Part shown: positions 36,492-49,175 of the stretch, piece by piece
How the letters are laid out: each line of letters starts with the position of its first letter
Numbering within the stretch: position 1 is the first letter of the stretch
Origin: Amoebidium appalachense
Taxonomy: Eukaryota > Ichthyosporea
DNA: 64,000 nucleotides
Direction: 5' to 3'
Assembly: GCA_963693365.1 (NCBI GenBank)
Contig: CAVNZM010000006.1
Span: forward strand, 7,068,001-7,132,000
Program-made: the position numbers and the translations under genes
The notes under the pieces: model-generated
The model's input: the letters and a program-made list of their open reading frames with translations, nothing else
The model's database searches: none
What the model was told of the DNA's origin: nothing

Positions 36492-39079
36492 CGCACATGC
36501 ACTTTCTCACATGTATGTCTCAGGACCTGGGGACGCTGCAAAGGTTCTTCAAAAAGAACTACGACGTCGACATTGGGGTTGTGGAGCAGGCCATCAAGGG
36601 GTTCAACTGGGGGGACCTGGAGGTTAAGGGCAACTTTGTGTCGTTTCTGGTGGACGGCAAGGTGGCCTTTGATGTGCCCATTAGTGAGGTCACACAGAGC
36701 TCCCTCAGTTCCAACAAGATGGAGGTGGCTGTGGAGTTTCAGCAGCCGCACGACAAGCCCGTATGTGCAAACACGGGGGGGGAGGGGAGGGGGGGAAGGG
36801 AGGGAGGGAGGGGGGGGGAAGGGGAGGAAACGGGGCAGGGGGGGGGGGAGGGGGGGGGGGATGGAGGAGGGGGGAGAGGGAGGGGGGAGGAGAGCATGGT
36901 TGCTGAGTGGTGGTGTGCAGGGCAAGCACGAGATGCTTTATGAGATGCGATTCTTCTTCACCAAGGACCAGGAGAAGGAGGCTGCGGGGGAGGAGGATGA
37001 GGAGGGGGGGCTGCAGCTGTGGAGACACGGGCACAGGTGAGTGGAGGGTGGTGGCGGTGCGGGGGAGCAGGGGGGGGGGGGGGGGGGGGGGGGCACGTGT
37101 ATGAAAGGGGGTCCAGGGACAGGTGGGCATGTGTGTGTGTGTGTGGGGGGGGGGGGGGAGGGGGGGGGGGAGAGAGGGAAGGCACGTGTTCTGGGGAGGG
37201 GGAGGGGGGGGGGGGAGGGGAGCGCACACATGCAGGAGGGACCTTAAGGCGACATGGACACGGGGAGGGGGGTGTCAGGAGATGCATATGACGGTGAGTG
37301 AAGGTGGGAGCGGTGGCGATGGGGTTGGCCCCCGGGGGGGGGAGGGGGGGGGGGGTAGACTGTAGGGATACAGGGGCAGAGAAGTCCTGGACAGTTGTGG
37401 TGGTGAAAGGGGGGGGCTGCATACAACACGGGTGGCAGGTGGGGGCAGTGGGGGCACAGGGTGTGTGCGGTGGGTCTAATCTCGGTACTGCAGCGGTTCC
37501 AAAAGCGGCTGTCTGAGCGCACAGACAAGAGCAGATTCAGCGGCGACTCGGTGGCCACATTCCCGGAGTTCCTCTTCCTCACCCCCAGGTAACTGCTGTG
37601 CCCTGTATTCCCCACTGTGCCGTGTATTCTCCACTGTGCCGTGTATTCTCCACTGTGCCCTGTATTCCCCACTGTGCCCTGTATTCTCCACTGTGCCCTG
37701 TATTCCCCACTGTGCCCTGTATTCTCCACTGTGCCCTGTATTCTCCACTGTGCCCTGTATTCCCCACTGTGCCCTGTATTCCCCACTGTGCCCTGTATTC
37801 TCCACTGTGCCCTGTATTCTCCACTGTGCCCTGTATTCCCCACTGTGCCCTGTATTCTCCACTGTGCCCTGTATTCCCCACTGTGTCCTGTATTCCCCAC
37901 TGTGCCCTGTATTCTCCACTGTGCCCTGTATTCTCCACTGTGCCCCGTATTCACCATCTACTGACACACCCACAGAGGCAAGTACCAGCTGGAGTTCTTC
38001 CCCAAGTTTGTCAAGCTGCATGGGCCCACCCACAACTACAACGTTATGTACCAGCAGGTCCAGCGCATCTTCCTGCTGCCAAAGCCGGATGGCTTCTTCT
38101 ATGCCATGGCCGTACGTGCACACAAAAGAAAAGGGGTGTTGGCTAATGATGGGGTGCTGACACGGGGGTGTGTGCACAGCTGCAACTGGACCCGCCCGTG
38201 CGGCAGGGCCAGACCATGTACCCGTTTCTGATCGTACAGATCCCAAAGGACGAGGAGATCGATCTGGAGTACAACATGACCCCGTACGTGTGTGTGTGGG
38301 GCGAGGGGAGGGGCGGGTGGGCGGGTGCGGGGGAGGGGGGGGGGGGGGGAGGGCAGAGAGAGGGGGGGGGGGGGGGGGGGGACCTTACATCTAGGGAAGG
38401 GGGATATTTAATTTGGTGGATGTGGTGTGCGTTAAACGAGCCGGGTGCATGCGGGTTGATATAGTAGTCGAGGGAAATACCCCCCCACCTCCCACCTCCC
38501 CCCCCCTCCCCCCCCCCCCACCTCGCCACCTTTTTAAGGGTGGGGGGGAGGGGAAGGGGGGGGGGGGGGGAAGACATGTGAGTCAGTGGGAAGGGGGGCT
38601 TTTGGGGAAGGGGGGAGGGGAGGGGGAGGGGGGCGCATGTGGGACATTAAAGTGGGGGGAGGGAAGGGGGCGGATGCATGTGGGGCAGTAAAGAAGGTTG
38701 GGGGGGTACACCAAATGAGCCAGTAAGGGGCAGAGGGGTAGAGTGGGAGAGAGGGAGCGGTAGAAGCAGGGGAAGGGGGAAGGGCAGGGGGGGGGGGGGA
38801 GGGGGGGGTTAGATGCGTTGGGTAATTTGGGATTGGAGCAGTAGCATCTGAGGTATGCGTGGAGATGAGAGGTGTGACACGTGGGTGCCTGGTGGGTGGG
38901 TGTTGACATGTGGGTGCAGGGAACAGCGGGAGGGCAAGTTTGAGGGCCGACTGACCGATGACATGGTGAAGGGCCTGACCATACAGGCACTGCCAAAGCT
39001 ACTAAAGGCACTAACAGGGAGGAAGGTCGTGCTGCCTGGTGACTTCAAAGCGTACGTGGAGGGGGGGGGGGGGGCGGGG

Positions 39080-39120
<41 letters not shown>

Positions 39121-39244
39121 CATAAGCTGAGCGGAGGGGATGCAGGGTGGATGAGAGCAAGTGTGTCAAGTGTGCTTACAAGACATCACATGGGTTCCTG
39201 TACCCCCTGGATAGTGGGCTGCTGTTTATCCACAAGGTGGGTGC

Positions 39245-39292
<48 letters not shown>

Positions 39293-41075
39293 TGTGAATG
39301 TGTGTCCTTGCGGTGTGTGTGTGTGTGTGTGAATGTGTGTCCTTGCGGTGTGTGTGTGTTCGTGTATGTGCGTGTGTGTATGTGCGTGTGTGTGTTTATG
39401 TTTGTGTGTGTGCTCGTGTGCGGGCGTGTGCATGAGTGTGTGTGTGCGCGCGTGTGTGTGTCCTTGTGCGTGCCCACACGTGTGTATATGTGTAATAGTA
39501 TATGCTCCTGTGCTGTGAATGGGAGTGTTGTGGGCATTTGTGTGTATGTGGGTGCTTGGTGCTGGCGGGTGGCGTGTGTGCTTGTGGGGTGTTGTGTATG
39601 GCTGGGCATGCCACAGGTTGTGCTGTGCACATGAGCAGGGGGTGGGTGGGTAGGTGTTGTTGGCGTGGTTTGGTGGCAGCAAGTGGCGGAGCTTGTGCAA
39701 CAGTTAGAGGGTGTGCGTGTGCATGCATGTGACCGTGGTTGGATGAGGCCGTGTGGGTGTGTGCGCGTGCATGCATGGGTGTGTGCACGTGCATGCATGT
39801 GTGTGCACGTGCATGCATGGGTGTGTGCACGTGCATGCATGTGTGTGCCTGTGCATGCATGGGTGTGTGCACGTGCATGCATGTGTGTGCACGTGCATGC
39901 ATGTGTGCGTGCACGTGCATGCATGCATGTGTGCGTGCACGTGGCACACACACATGCACGCGGCTGCATGTGTGTGCATGTGCCCCCATACTGACATCAC
40001 ACTGCAGCCAGCTATCTATGTGCGCTACCAGGAGATCATCCTAGCCACCTTCGACCGCCAGGCTGGCTCCGGCATGCGGTCCTTTGAGCTCATCGTCAGT
40101 ACAAAGAACAACAAGTACTCATTTGCTAACATCAGAAGGTAAATATAGATAAAAATATATATATACAAATACATCAGAAGGTAAATATAAATATATATAC
40201 AAGTACATCAGAAGGTAAATGTATATATATATATATACACAATTATAGCTTTGCTAACATCAGAAGGTAAACATATATAAACATATATATACGAGTATAG
40301 CTTTGCTAACATCAGGAGGTAAATATACATATACAGGTACAGCTGTACTAACATCAGAAGGTAAATATACATATACAGGTACAGCTGTGCTAACATCAGA
40401 AGGTAAATGTACATATACAGGGGACAGCTGTGCTAACATCAGAAGGTAAATATATATATACAGGTACAGCTTTGCCAACATCAGAAGGTAAATATATATA
40501 TACAAGTACAGCTGTGCTAACATCAGAAGGTATATGGAACAATAACAAGGATATAAGGTAATAAAAAGGACGGCTTTGCACACATCAGAATTAAAAGGGA
40601 GAATAAAACGATAGAAGTGAAATGGAAAAGAAAAGTGAAAGTTACGTTAGATGCTAGAAGATGATTACTTTCTTTGATATATCGATAGTAAAAGACAGAA
40701 CATTGCGTACCGCTTTGCAAACACCATGCTGACTGGTGGGGTTGCAGAGAGGAGTACCCCGGGCTGATCGATAAATTCAACGCAAAAGACGTCAAGTGTG
40801 AAGAGACGGAGCCGGTACGTGCACTGGAAAGGGGGGGGGGGGGGGGGGGGGGGAGGGTGGATCAGTACTAACATTAGGCCAGCAGCAGGGCAGCTACAAC
40901 TTCAGTATGCAGGCAGGCAACGACCACGACGGTTACCTCAACAGGGTGCAGGCAGAGGGGGATGATGATGAATCGGGTACGTGTGTGTGTATGGGTGGGT
41001 GTGGGTGGGTGGGTGGGTGGGTGTGCGTGTGTTTTGGATCGTACGTGCGTGTGTGTGTGTGTGCGTGTGTGCGTG

Positions 41076-41116
<41 letters not shown>

Positions 41117-41154
41117 ATGGTGTGGGTGTGGGTGTGGGTGTTGTGTGTGTGTGT

Positions 41155-41190
<36 letters not shown>

Positions 41191-41500
41191 GTATGTGTGT
41201 GTGCATGCATGGTTTTTGAAGGGGGGAAGAGGAGGGGGGGGGGGGGGGGGGGGTGCTGGTTTGTGCTGACGGTTGTTGGGGAGCAGAGGATGATGAGGAC
41301 TTCAAGCCAGTCAGCGAGTCAGATGTGGAGGAAGAGTGGGTGCCCCATGCACGTGCACACAGGGCTAGGAACAAATGCGTTCATAGACACGGACACACCT
41401 GCAGCAAGGAGCATGCGCTGCCACTGGCATTATTTGTTTGAAAGTGCACATCACGTGCTTGAGTCTTACGAGTGCTGTGCACATGAAGGTTGCAGGCAGT

Positions 41501-41585
<85 letters not shown>

Positions 41586-43967
41586 CACATGCACATGCAC
41601 ATGCACACACATGCACAGGCATGCACATAAAAGCACACACCCCACCGATCATCACGCACAACCCACATGCACACCTCTTGCACGTGCAACATGTCTCCTC
41701 CCCCGTGGCTGCCCGTGGCTGACCGGTTGGGTGCAGGTACGACTCTGAGGCCGGTGGGGACTCGAGTGGCAGTGAGAAGGAGGGCGGGGACGACGCAGAG
41801 GTGGGCATTGCGTGTGCACGTGGATTGGGTTTGCGAGTGTGTATGTGTGTGTGTTTGTGCGCGGGTGTACGGCTATGCCTGCCATTTGCCAATGGGTGTG
41901 TGTGTGATGCATGTGTGTGCGTGTGTGTCCGCTATTGCATGATGCATGCCTGCATGTGTGTGCGTGTGTGTCCGCTATTGCATGATGCATGCCTGCATGT
42001 GTGTGCGTGTGTGTCCGCTATTGCATGATGCATGCCTGCATGTGTGTGCGTGTGTGTCCGCTATTGCATGATGCATGCCTGCATGTGTGTGCGTGTGTGT
42101 CCGCTATTGCATGATGCATGCCTGCGTGTGTGTGCGTGTGTGTCCGCTACTGCATGATGCATGCCTGCATGTGTGCCAGGGTCTGGTATTGCATGATGCA
42201 TGCCTGCATGTGTGTGCGTGTGTGTCCGCTATTGCATGATGCATGCCTGCATGTGTGTGCGTGTGTGTCCGCTATTGCATGATGCATGCCTGCATGTGTG
42301 TGCGTGTGTGTCCGCTATTGCATGATGCATGCCTGCATGTGTGTGCGTGTGTGTCCGCTATTGCATGATGCATGCCTGCGTGTGTGTGCGTGTGTGTCCG
42401 CTACTGCATGATGCATGCCTGCATGTGTGCCAGGGTCTGGTATTGCATGATGCATGCCTGCATGTGTGTGCGTGTGTGTCCGCTATTGCATGATGCATGC
42501 CTGCGTGTGTGTGCGTGTGTGTCCGCTACTGCATGATGCATGCCTGCATGTGTGCCAGGGTCTGGTATTGCATGATGCATGCCTGCATGTGTGTGCGTGT
42601 GTGTCCGCTATTGCATGATGCATGCCTGCGTGTGTGTGCGTGTGTGTCCGCTACTGCATGATGCATGCCTGCATGTGTGCCAGGGTCTGGTATTGCATGA
42701 TGCATGCCTGCATGTGTGTGCGTGTGTGTCCGCTATTGCATGATGCATGCCTGCATGTGTGTGCGTGTGTGTCCGCTATTGCATGATGCATGCCTGCATG
42801 TGTGTGCGTGTGTGTCCGCTATTGCATGATGCATGCCTGCATGTGTGTGCGTGTGTGTCCGCTATTGCATGATGCATGCCTGCATGTGTGTGCGTGTGTG
42901 TCCGCTATTGCATGATGCATGCCTGCATGTGTGTGCGTGTGTGTCCGCTATTGCATGATTCATGCCTGCATGTGTGTGCGTGTGTGTCCGCTACTGCACG
43001 ATGCATGCCTGCATGTGTGTGCGTGTGTGTCCGCTACTGCACGATGCATGCCTGCATGTGTGTGCGTGTGTGTCCGCTACTGCACGATGCATGCCTGCAT
43101 GTGTGTGCGTGTGTGTCCGCTACTGCACGATGCATGCCTGCATGTGTGCCAGGGTCTGGTATTGCATGATGCATGCCTGCATGTGTGCCAGGGTCTGCTC
43201 TTGCATGATGGATGCCTGCATGTGTGCCAGGGTCTGCTCTTGCATGATGCATGCCTGCATGTGTGCCAGGGTCTGGTGCTATTGCATGATGCATGCCTGC
43301 ATGTGTGCCAGGGTCTGGTGCTATTGCATGATGCATGCCTGCATGTGTGCCAGGGTCTGGTGCTATTGCATGATGCATGCCTGCATGTGTGCCAGGGTCT
43401 GGTGCTATTGCATGATGCATGCCTGCATGTGTGCCAGGGTCTGGTGCTATTGCATGATGCATGCCTGCATGTGTGCCAGGGTCTGGTGCTCTTGTGGGGG
43501 TGGGCAGGAGAGTGTGTGATCTTCGTGTGTGCTGTCTGGGGCAGAAGGGGGTGGGGGGGGGGGGGATGGGGAGGGAAGGGGGAGGAGGGAGGGAGGAGGA
43601 GGCAACGGTTTGTACGACAGGATGCATGTGGCTGCGGTGGCAGCGACTTTCAGGGACTGACAGGCCTTTGCAGGAGGGAGACGGAGAGGAGAAGAAGGAG
43701 AAGAAGAGAAAGGCGCCCAAAGAGAAGAAGGAAAAACCGGCAAAGAAGCAGAAGACTGAGAAGCCGGAGAAGGATTCAAAGCGCAAGCAGAAGAAACAGA
43801 AGGTGCGTGCGTGTGTGTGCGTGCGTGCGTGTGTGCGTGTGTGTGTTGGGTGTGTGTGTGTGGGTGGGTGGGTGCATGGGTGCGTGGGTGGGTGGGTGCC
43901 TGCTTGTGCGCATGTGCACGTGTGCAGTGTGTCTGCGTGTGTGTGTGTGCGGGTGTTTTTTTTTTTT

Positions 43968-44015
<48 letters not shown>

Positions 44016-45016
44016 GGTAGGCATAAGGGGATAACGTGGCCTGCACAGGACGAGAATGCACCCAAGAAGCCCGTCACCCCCTACATGATGTTCTGCAAGG
44101 AGCAGAGGGAGACACTGAAGGCACAGCACCCGACACTCAGCCAGACGGTACGTGTGCACGTGCGTGTGGCGGCATATGGGGGGCACTAACAGGGTGTGGG
44201 GAGCAGGAGCTGATGAAGGCCATGGGTGAAGAGTGGAAGAAACGGGGTGACGACGAGAAGAAGGTGAGCACTGGGTGGTGGTGTGAGCACTGGGGGGTAA
44301 GGTGCACACAGGGAGCATGGGGGGGTAGTGTGAACAGTCAGGTAGAGGGTGAGCACACAGGGAGCATGGGGGCACATGGTGCCAAAGAGGTCTCGGGTGA
44401 TGGAGGGCGCACAGGGCATGGACCGACGACCTGGTGGTGTAAAGGGAACGTGTTGGCTGTGTGAACCATACGTGGTGTGGTGGGTGTGTGGCCTGGGGCA
44501 CTAGTGATGTGTATCCTCATGTAACCCTGGTTGGTTTGTGAGCAGAAGTACAAGGAGAGATACGATGCGGAGATGGAGGAGTACAAGGTGCTGGCCAAGG
44601 ACTACGAGGCATCAAAGCCGAAGGAGGAGTCTGAGCCAAAAGACCAGAAGAAGAAGCAGGTGCGTGGGTGGGTGGGTGGGTGGGTGGGTGGGTGGGTGCG
44701 TGAATGCGTGGTTGGGTGTGTCTGTGTGTCTTTGTAGGTGTGCATGTGTGTGCTGTACGCGTGTGTGTGCTGTGTGTGTGCATGTGTGTGCATGCGTGTG
44801 TGTGAGGTGCGAACGGGTGTGCAGCATGTGTGCATGTGTGTGTGTGTGTTTGCTGCAGAGTGTGCACGTACGTGCATGCATGCAACCCATGTGCACGTGA
44901 TGCTCATGTTTTGTGTGGTGCAGGCGAGCAAGAGCAGCAAGTCACCGGCCAAGAAGAAGGTGGAGTCGCAGTATCAGAGTGCCGAGTTTATCGAGGACTC
45001 GGATGTGTCGGACTAG
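35319..45016 (+). CDS. SSRP1: FACT complex subunit SSRP1
   Basis: Twenty exons: 35319-35378, 35446-35531, 35599-35701, 36524-36760, 36921-37036, 37494-37588, 37976-38111, 38180-38283, 38920-39051, 39146-39236, 40008-40138, 40748-40814, 40889-40976, 41287-41335, 41737-41800, 43674-43802, 44049-44147, 44207-44263, 44546-44659, 44924-45016. About 683 residues (human 709). FACT moves histones during transcription and replication. Order: POB3/PH-type domain ([15 protein letters not shown]), SSRP1 domain ([20 protein letters not shown]), middle domain ([36 protein letters not shown]), acidic stretch (DDDESEDDEDF), Lys-rich linker, HMG box ([22 protein letters not shown]) and an acidic end (FIEDSDVSD). 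The HMG box makes it the animal-type SSRP1 rather than fungal Pob3. Exon 5 is one base short at a G7 run (37004-37010): adding one keeps phase with exon 6. Confidence 0.95.
36010..36490 (+). repeat. (CA)n-dominated microsatellite in SSRP1 intron 3
   Basis: CA, CACG and CAGG mixtures fill almost the whole intron up to exon 36524. Confidence 0.95.
37602..37955 (+). repeat. 19-bp minisatellite in SSRP1 intron 6
   Basis: About 19 copies of ccctgtattccccactgtg or its ctcc variant, starting some 13 bases after the donor. Confidence 0.97.
39060..39117 (+). repeat. G homopolymer after SSRP1 exon 9
   Basis: Nearly pure G run of more than 50 bases starting nine bases from the donor. Confidence 0.93.
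39243..39960 (+). repeat. (GT)n and 20-bp GTGCATGC-type repeats in SSRP1 intron 10
   Basis: (GT)n 39247-39290, mixed GT to 39450, then about nine copies of gtgtgcacgtgcatgcatg at 39757-39940. Confidence 0.9.
40126..40545 (+). repeat. Tandem repeat (about 40-55 bp) copying the SSRP1 exon 11 end and 5' splice site
   Basis: Exon 11 ends TTTGCTAACATCAGAAG before GTAAATATA. The string ctaacatcagaaggtaaat or a one-base variant recurs at about 40253, 40309, 40348, 40389, 40434 and 40479, plus a tatatgg-ended copy at 40519 and a shorter copy at 40162-40220. Each carries an intact donor-like AG/GTAAAT. Confidence 0.92.
41503..41582 (+). repeat. (CA)n microsatellite in SSRP1 intron 14
   Basis: 80 bp pure CA. 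Confidence 0.97.
41905..43490 (+). repeat. 43-bp minisatellite, about 37 copies, in SSRP1 intron 15
   Basis: Unit tgcatgatgcatgcctgcatg plus tgtgtgcgtgtgtgtccgctat. A second unit type with tgtgccagggtctgg is interspersed (42166, 42425, 42552, 42677) and takes over after 43140. Copies are nearly identical. It is not coding; the frames across it are repeat artefacts. Confidence 0.97.
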
Positions 45017-45165
45017 TTCACCATGTAGGGTCAGAGTGCACGTGCAGAGTCTATCGAGTACACTGTGTTCGTTATATTAGCATGTTACTGGTGGGGACAC
45101 TAACTTATTTCCTGGTCTTTTTTTTTTTTTTTTTTTTTTTTTGAGAAGGGGGTGTGTGTGTGGGT

Positions 45166-45203
<38 letters not shown>

Positions 45204-45232
45204 GAAGGGGGTTGGTGGGTGTGTGTGCGTGT

Positions 45233-45268
<36 letters not shown>

Positions 45269-46561
45269 GGAGCTCTCTAAAGCGCATATGGGTGCTGCTG
45301 GGCAGCCAGACGATATGATTGGACGAATGATGCACCAGCACAGGCGGGCCTGGCTGGCAGTTAGACACGTGGCTGGCACCTCCAGACCACACATACACAC
45401 GGTTGGCTCATATGCAGATGCACGTGCATGCAGGCAGGTGGCAGGGGCTTCCCCCCTCCTCCCACCCCCCCTCCCGCAGCAATTTCTGGCAAAGTATTGT
45501 TGGAGTCTATGGAGATGAAGGAGTGCATATGAAGGGGTGACCACACACGGCCATGCATGTGTTGCTGGATTGGGCCCATATGGGTATGCATGTGGGGTGG
45601 TGCATGGCCACACATGCATGTAAAGTGTGGCCGGCGCCGTTCACATGGCTCTATGGGTCGGCTGCCTCTTTACCTGACTGTGGGCCCCGGGTCAACGTTG
45701 CTTGGGGTCTATACTGGAAACTTTGAAGGCTCCCTAGCTGCTTAGAGCAGAGCAAGACTGCCCCCAAATCGCCATGAGTCACTTGGGCACACGGTGACTC
45801 GGTGCACAGTTTTGTAGAAAAGCGCAGAATACAATCTGAAAATATAAGAAATATGATTTGTGGTGCTGGGATCGAATGGATCCGAGGAAAGGTACGCGGG
45901 GGCCTAGGACAGAAAACGGATGCTGGCCACCCCGCCTGTGTGTGTACTAATGGTTCGTACCTGTGTGCGTGTGTGTGGGGTGGTGGTGGTGGTGGGGGGG
46001 GGGGGGGGGGGGGGGGGGGATCCAAGCTCGATGAAAGAAAAGCAAGTAGATGTCAGGGCCTGTCTGCCGCATATGGGATTGCATGCCCAGGCCCTGTTGG
46101 GGTGCCCTGTGTGCATGCGGCCACACATGCCCACCGCTCCCTTGGTTCCAATGACAGAAGTCCCCCCGCACCTCGTTCCAAAGCCGTAAAACCAGGGGGG
46201 AATGATTCGATCCCCCAAGGGGCCGTCAGGCGCCCTATAGCAAGAGATGGGGAAGGACGGTAGCCCCTCCAAATAAGGCCCAGACGCAAATATGGTTATG
46301 GTTTTAGGGTTTTTATTTCAATATAATTTTGGTGATAGTTAATCAAGTAGTGTGTTCTTTAGCAGTATTTATGAGTGATGTCCCTATACCTAGGGGCTTA
46401 CGTCGTACGGCCCTATCTCGCCACAGCACAGAGCGGCAGGTATCGACCGACACCGTAACACAAGTGGATTGTGTTGGCAATGTGGCCGGAGGGAGATGGG
46501 AACCACTGTGCTTGATGTCCCCCTAACACAGGCATGGCCCCATGTGCACGGTGCATGGCGG
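45017..46561. other. Intergenic region between convergent SSRP1 (+) and UBE2G1 (-)
   Basis: Contains T-tract/G-tract sequence at 45118-45270, G tracts at 45993-46019, and the UBE2G1 poly(A) signal on the minus strand (46312-46317). No gene supported. Confidence 0.7.
46312..46317 (-). promoter_or_regulatory. Polyadenylation signal AATAAA for UBE2G1
   Basis: TTTATT on the plus strand, 245 bp beyond the stop codon of UBE2G1. Confidence 0.55.
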
Positions 46562-46785
46562 TCAATCCCAGGCCTCCTCCTGGCTCTTGCGCACACACCG
46601 CTGCACCTTCTTCTTGAACGTCTCTCTGCTCTCCCGCCACTCTTTCTGCAGAGCACACGTACAATCAGTGTGTGCCCTGCGTCTGTCCCCCAGCACACAC
46701 ATGCCCTGCGCCTAATGGCACCCATGTGCCCTAACAACAGTTCAATGGCTTACATGCTCCCCATGTCTGCCGCCCAGCCCACATA

Positions 46786-46827
<42 letters not shown>

Positions 46828-47447
46828 ACACACACACACAGTCATCCATCAGGACCCAACCACTCAAGCCTGCTAACCCCGTGGGGCCCAGCAGCCACAG
46901 GCGCAACAGGAAGTGGCATGCGCTTGGCCCATGTCCCGTGTGTTGTTACCCATGCAACCCCCCATGCTGCTATGTGCCCTGTGGCTCTGCTGCTTGCATG
47001 TAGTGCCGCCTTGCTCACACCCACAAATCATCCCCCCAATTCCCCTGCCTCGAATTCCATCCCCCCCCTCCTTCCCCCCGGGCGCCGTGAAGCAGGAGCC
47101 ACCAAAGCACCGGCAGCCATGCCTCCAACCCCAACGCCACCCAAGGATCACCAGTTCTCAAAGCCAGTACACCTCCACACGTATGCCACCTGACATGAGC
47201 ACCCCATATATAGAATTCACTAGAACACATCCTCTAATTTGCAGCCATAGCAACACCATACGTGCATAGGTGCTGTGTTAGTGTGTGCCGTGCTGGTAGT
47301 TGGGTCAAACTGGACACCCTGTGGCATGCCAGGCTTCCTGTCGTAGGCGTGTGCAGTTATATGCACACATGTGCAGGTGTGTGTGTGTGGCTGTTTGCCG
47401 TAGAGGTGCAGACCTGTATGTGAATGCGCATAAGTGGATGTATGTGC

Positions 47448-47537
<90 letters not shown>

Positions 47538-47876
47538 CCGTGTGCGTGTGCATGTGCGCGTGCATGTGTGTGTGAGATGTGCACGTACGTGTTGTGTGTG
47601 TATGTGGTGTGTGTGTGTGTGGGTACGCGACATCCGTTTATGTGTGTCTTTCACTCGGTGTAATTTGTAGCCTGTGATGTGCTTTGCATGTACGGGACAG
47701 CTGTCTGCTTTGGAAATGTGAACAGAGACGGGCAATGAAGTTGGGGCTGTGGGTGTGGGATGGGCAACAGCATGGGTCTGCGCCTGTGTACCATCCAGCA
47801 TCATGCCAAGGTGTGTGTGTGCGGTTTTTGTGCCTGTACACGTGATTAAATGCGGTGTTAGCTTGTGTGTGTGTGC

Positions 47877-47914
<38 letters not shown>

Positions 47915-47918
47915 GTGC

Positions 47919-47981
<63 letters not shown>

Positions 47982-48058
47982 TGATATGGTGCGATGCCCG
48001 ACTTGTGTATCACGTTGGTGCGTACTGTGCACGCTGGTGGTGATGGTTTTTTTTTTTT

Positions 48059-48089
<31 letters not shown>

Positions 48090-49175
48090 GGGGGTGTATG
48101 TGTGCTTGGGGGGGGGAGCGGGGGGAGGAGTGCATACTGCGGCGTCCAGGTTTGCAGGGGACTGGTCGTTGGGGTCTGAGAGCATGGAGATGACGGATAT
48201 GAGGATGGTCTCGACCGTGTGGATGGGCAGCCAGCGCTCACTTGCTTTCTCGTAGCCCCACTTGTCCTCCCCTGGCTCGTGCAGGATCGACACACACACG
48301 TCCCCGTCCGGCCCCACTGCACCCCCCAGTCAGACAGGGCAAGGCACAAAGAAGGGGGGGGGGGGAGGGGGGGAGGGGGGGGGGGACGGGCAGAAGCAGC
48401 CTTGTGGGTGTCCCTGCAGCACAGGCAGGCAACCCCGAAGCATATATGTGAATCTACGAGCGAGCATGCACCAAGGCCAGGCAGAACCGTACCGTTGGGG
48501 TGCCATATTTCTGACACAAACTTGAGCTTTGGTGGCCGTAGTGGGTACTCCTGGGGGAAGGTCATGTGGGCCTTGAACACACCGCCCTCGCTGTGGGGTC
48601 ACCGGTCAGGCATAGCCACAGACTAAGCAGGATGGCCACCAGCAAGCCTGTGCAAGCATGTGTGCTGCAAGGACTCTTCAAGCACAGGCACCAAACAGGG
48701 GGGCACCTACTAGAGCGTGTCTGGTGGGCCCATGATGATAATCTCCCAGCGGAATATGTCGTTGTCGTCTATGAGCCCGGCAGAGAACCCCTCCACGGGG
48801 TGCTTCATTAGTTCTGCAGGGCTCATGCGTCAGCAACACACAGCCACCACGGCACACACGGCACACCGCAACACCATGTAGGGCCAAGCTGGCTGGTGGG
48901 GCTCTTCAGCGAGGTGGCATATCTAGTGGGTTATGTCTAGCAAGGTGTAAGCATTAACAATATGGTGGCTCTACGTTCCCCGTGATGTGCCTTTTGGACT
49001 TCGTACGTGAGAATCTGAACAGCCACCGACCAAGCCCCACTGCCTTCAAACACGGTCGTCTGCCCGGATCTCATGTTGACCTGCACAGCCAAGTTGCACA
49101 CTGGTAAGGGGGAGAGCAAGACCTACCCTGCAGCTGGCGCTTGAGCAGCAGCATACCCTGAGACTGTGTGGTCAT
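46562..49175 (-). CDS. UBE2G1: Ubiquitin-conjugating enzyme E2 G1
   Basis: Five minus-strand exons (49127-49175, 48711-48813, 48493-48590, 48138-48316, 46562-46645) code for exactly 170 residues, the length of human UBE2G1. Motifs: [56 protein letters not shown], then the active-site Cys in [20 protein letters not shown]. The acidic loop after the Cys is the hallmark of the UBC7/G1/G2/R1 group that builds Lys48 ubiquitin chains. The end [11 protein letters not shown] matches the G1 C-terminus. The last intron (about 1.5 kb) is filled with GT repeats and G tracts. The region upstream of 49175 may be shared with NTH1. Confidence 0.96.
47451..47980. repeat. (GT)n microsatellites in UBE2G1 last intron
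   Basis: 47451-47533 and 47882-47978, the second with a central GC alternation. Confidence 0.95.

Noticed and set aside
37598-38146. Repetitive Cys/Pro protein frames in several readings
   Set aside because: Translation of a 19-bp minisatellite within SSRP1 intron 6; all frames are open by chance.
41905-43490. CRISPR-like regular array
   Set aside because: Units are contiguous without unique spacers, in a eukaryotic intron.
47305-48317. Long TH-rich minus-strand frame joined to UBE2G1 exon 4
   Set aside because: The UBE2G1 exon ends at 48138; the rest is intronic (GT)n read in antisense.
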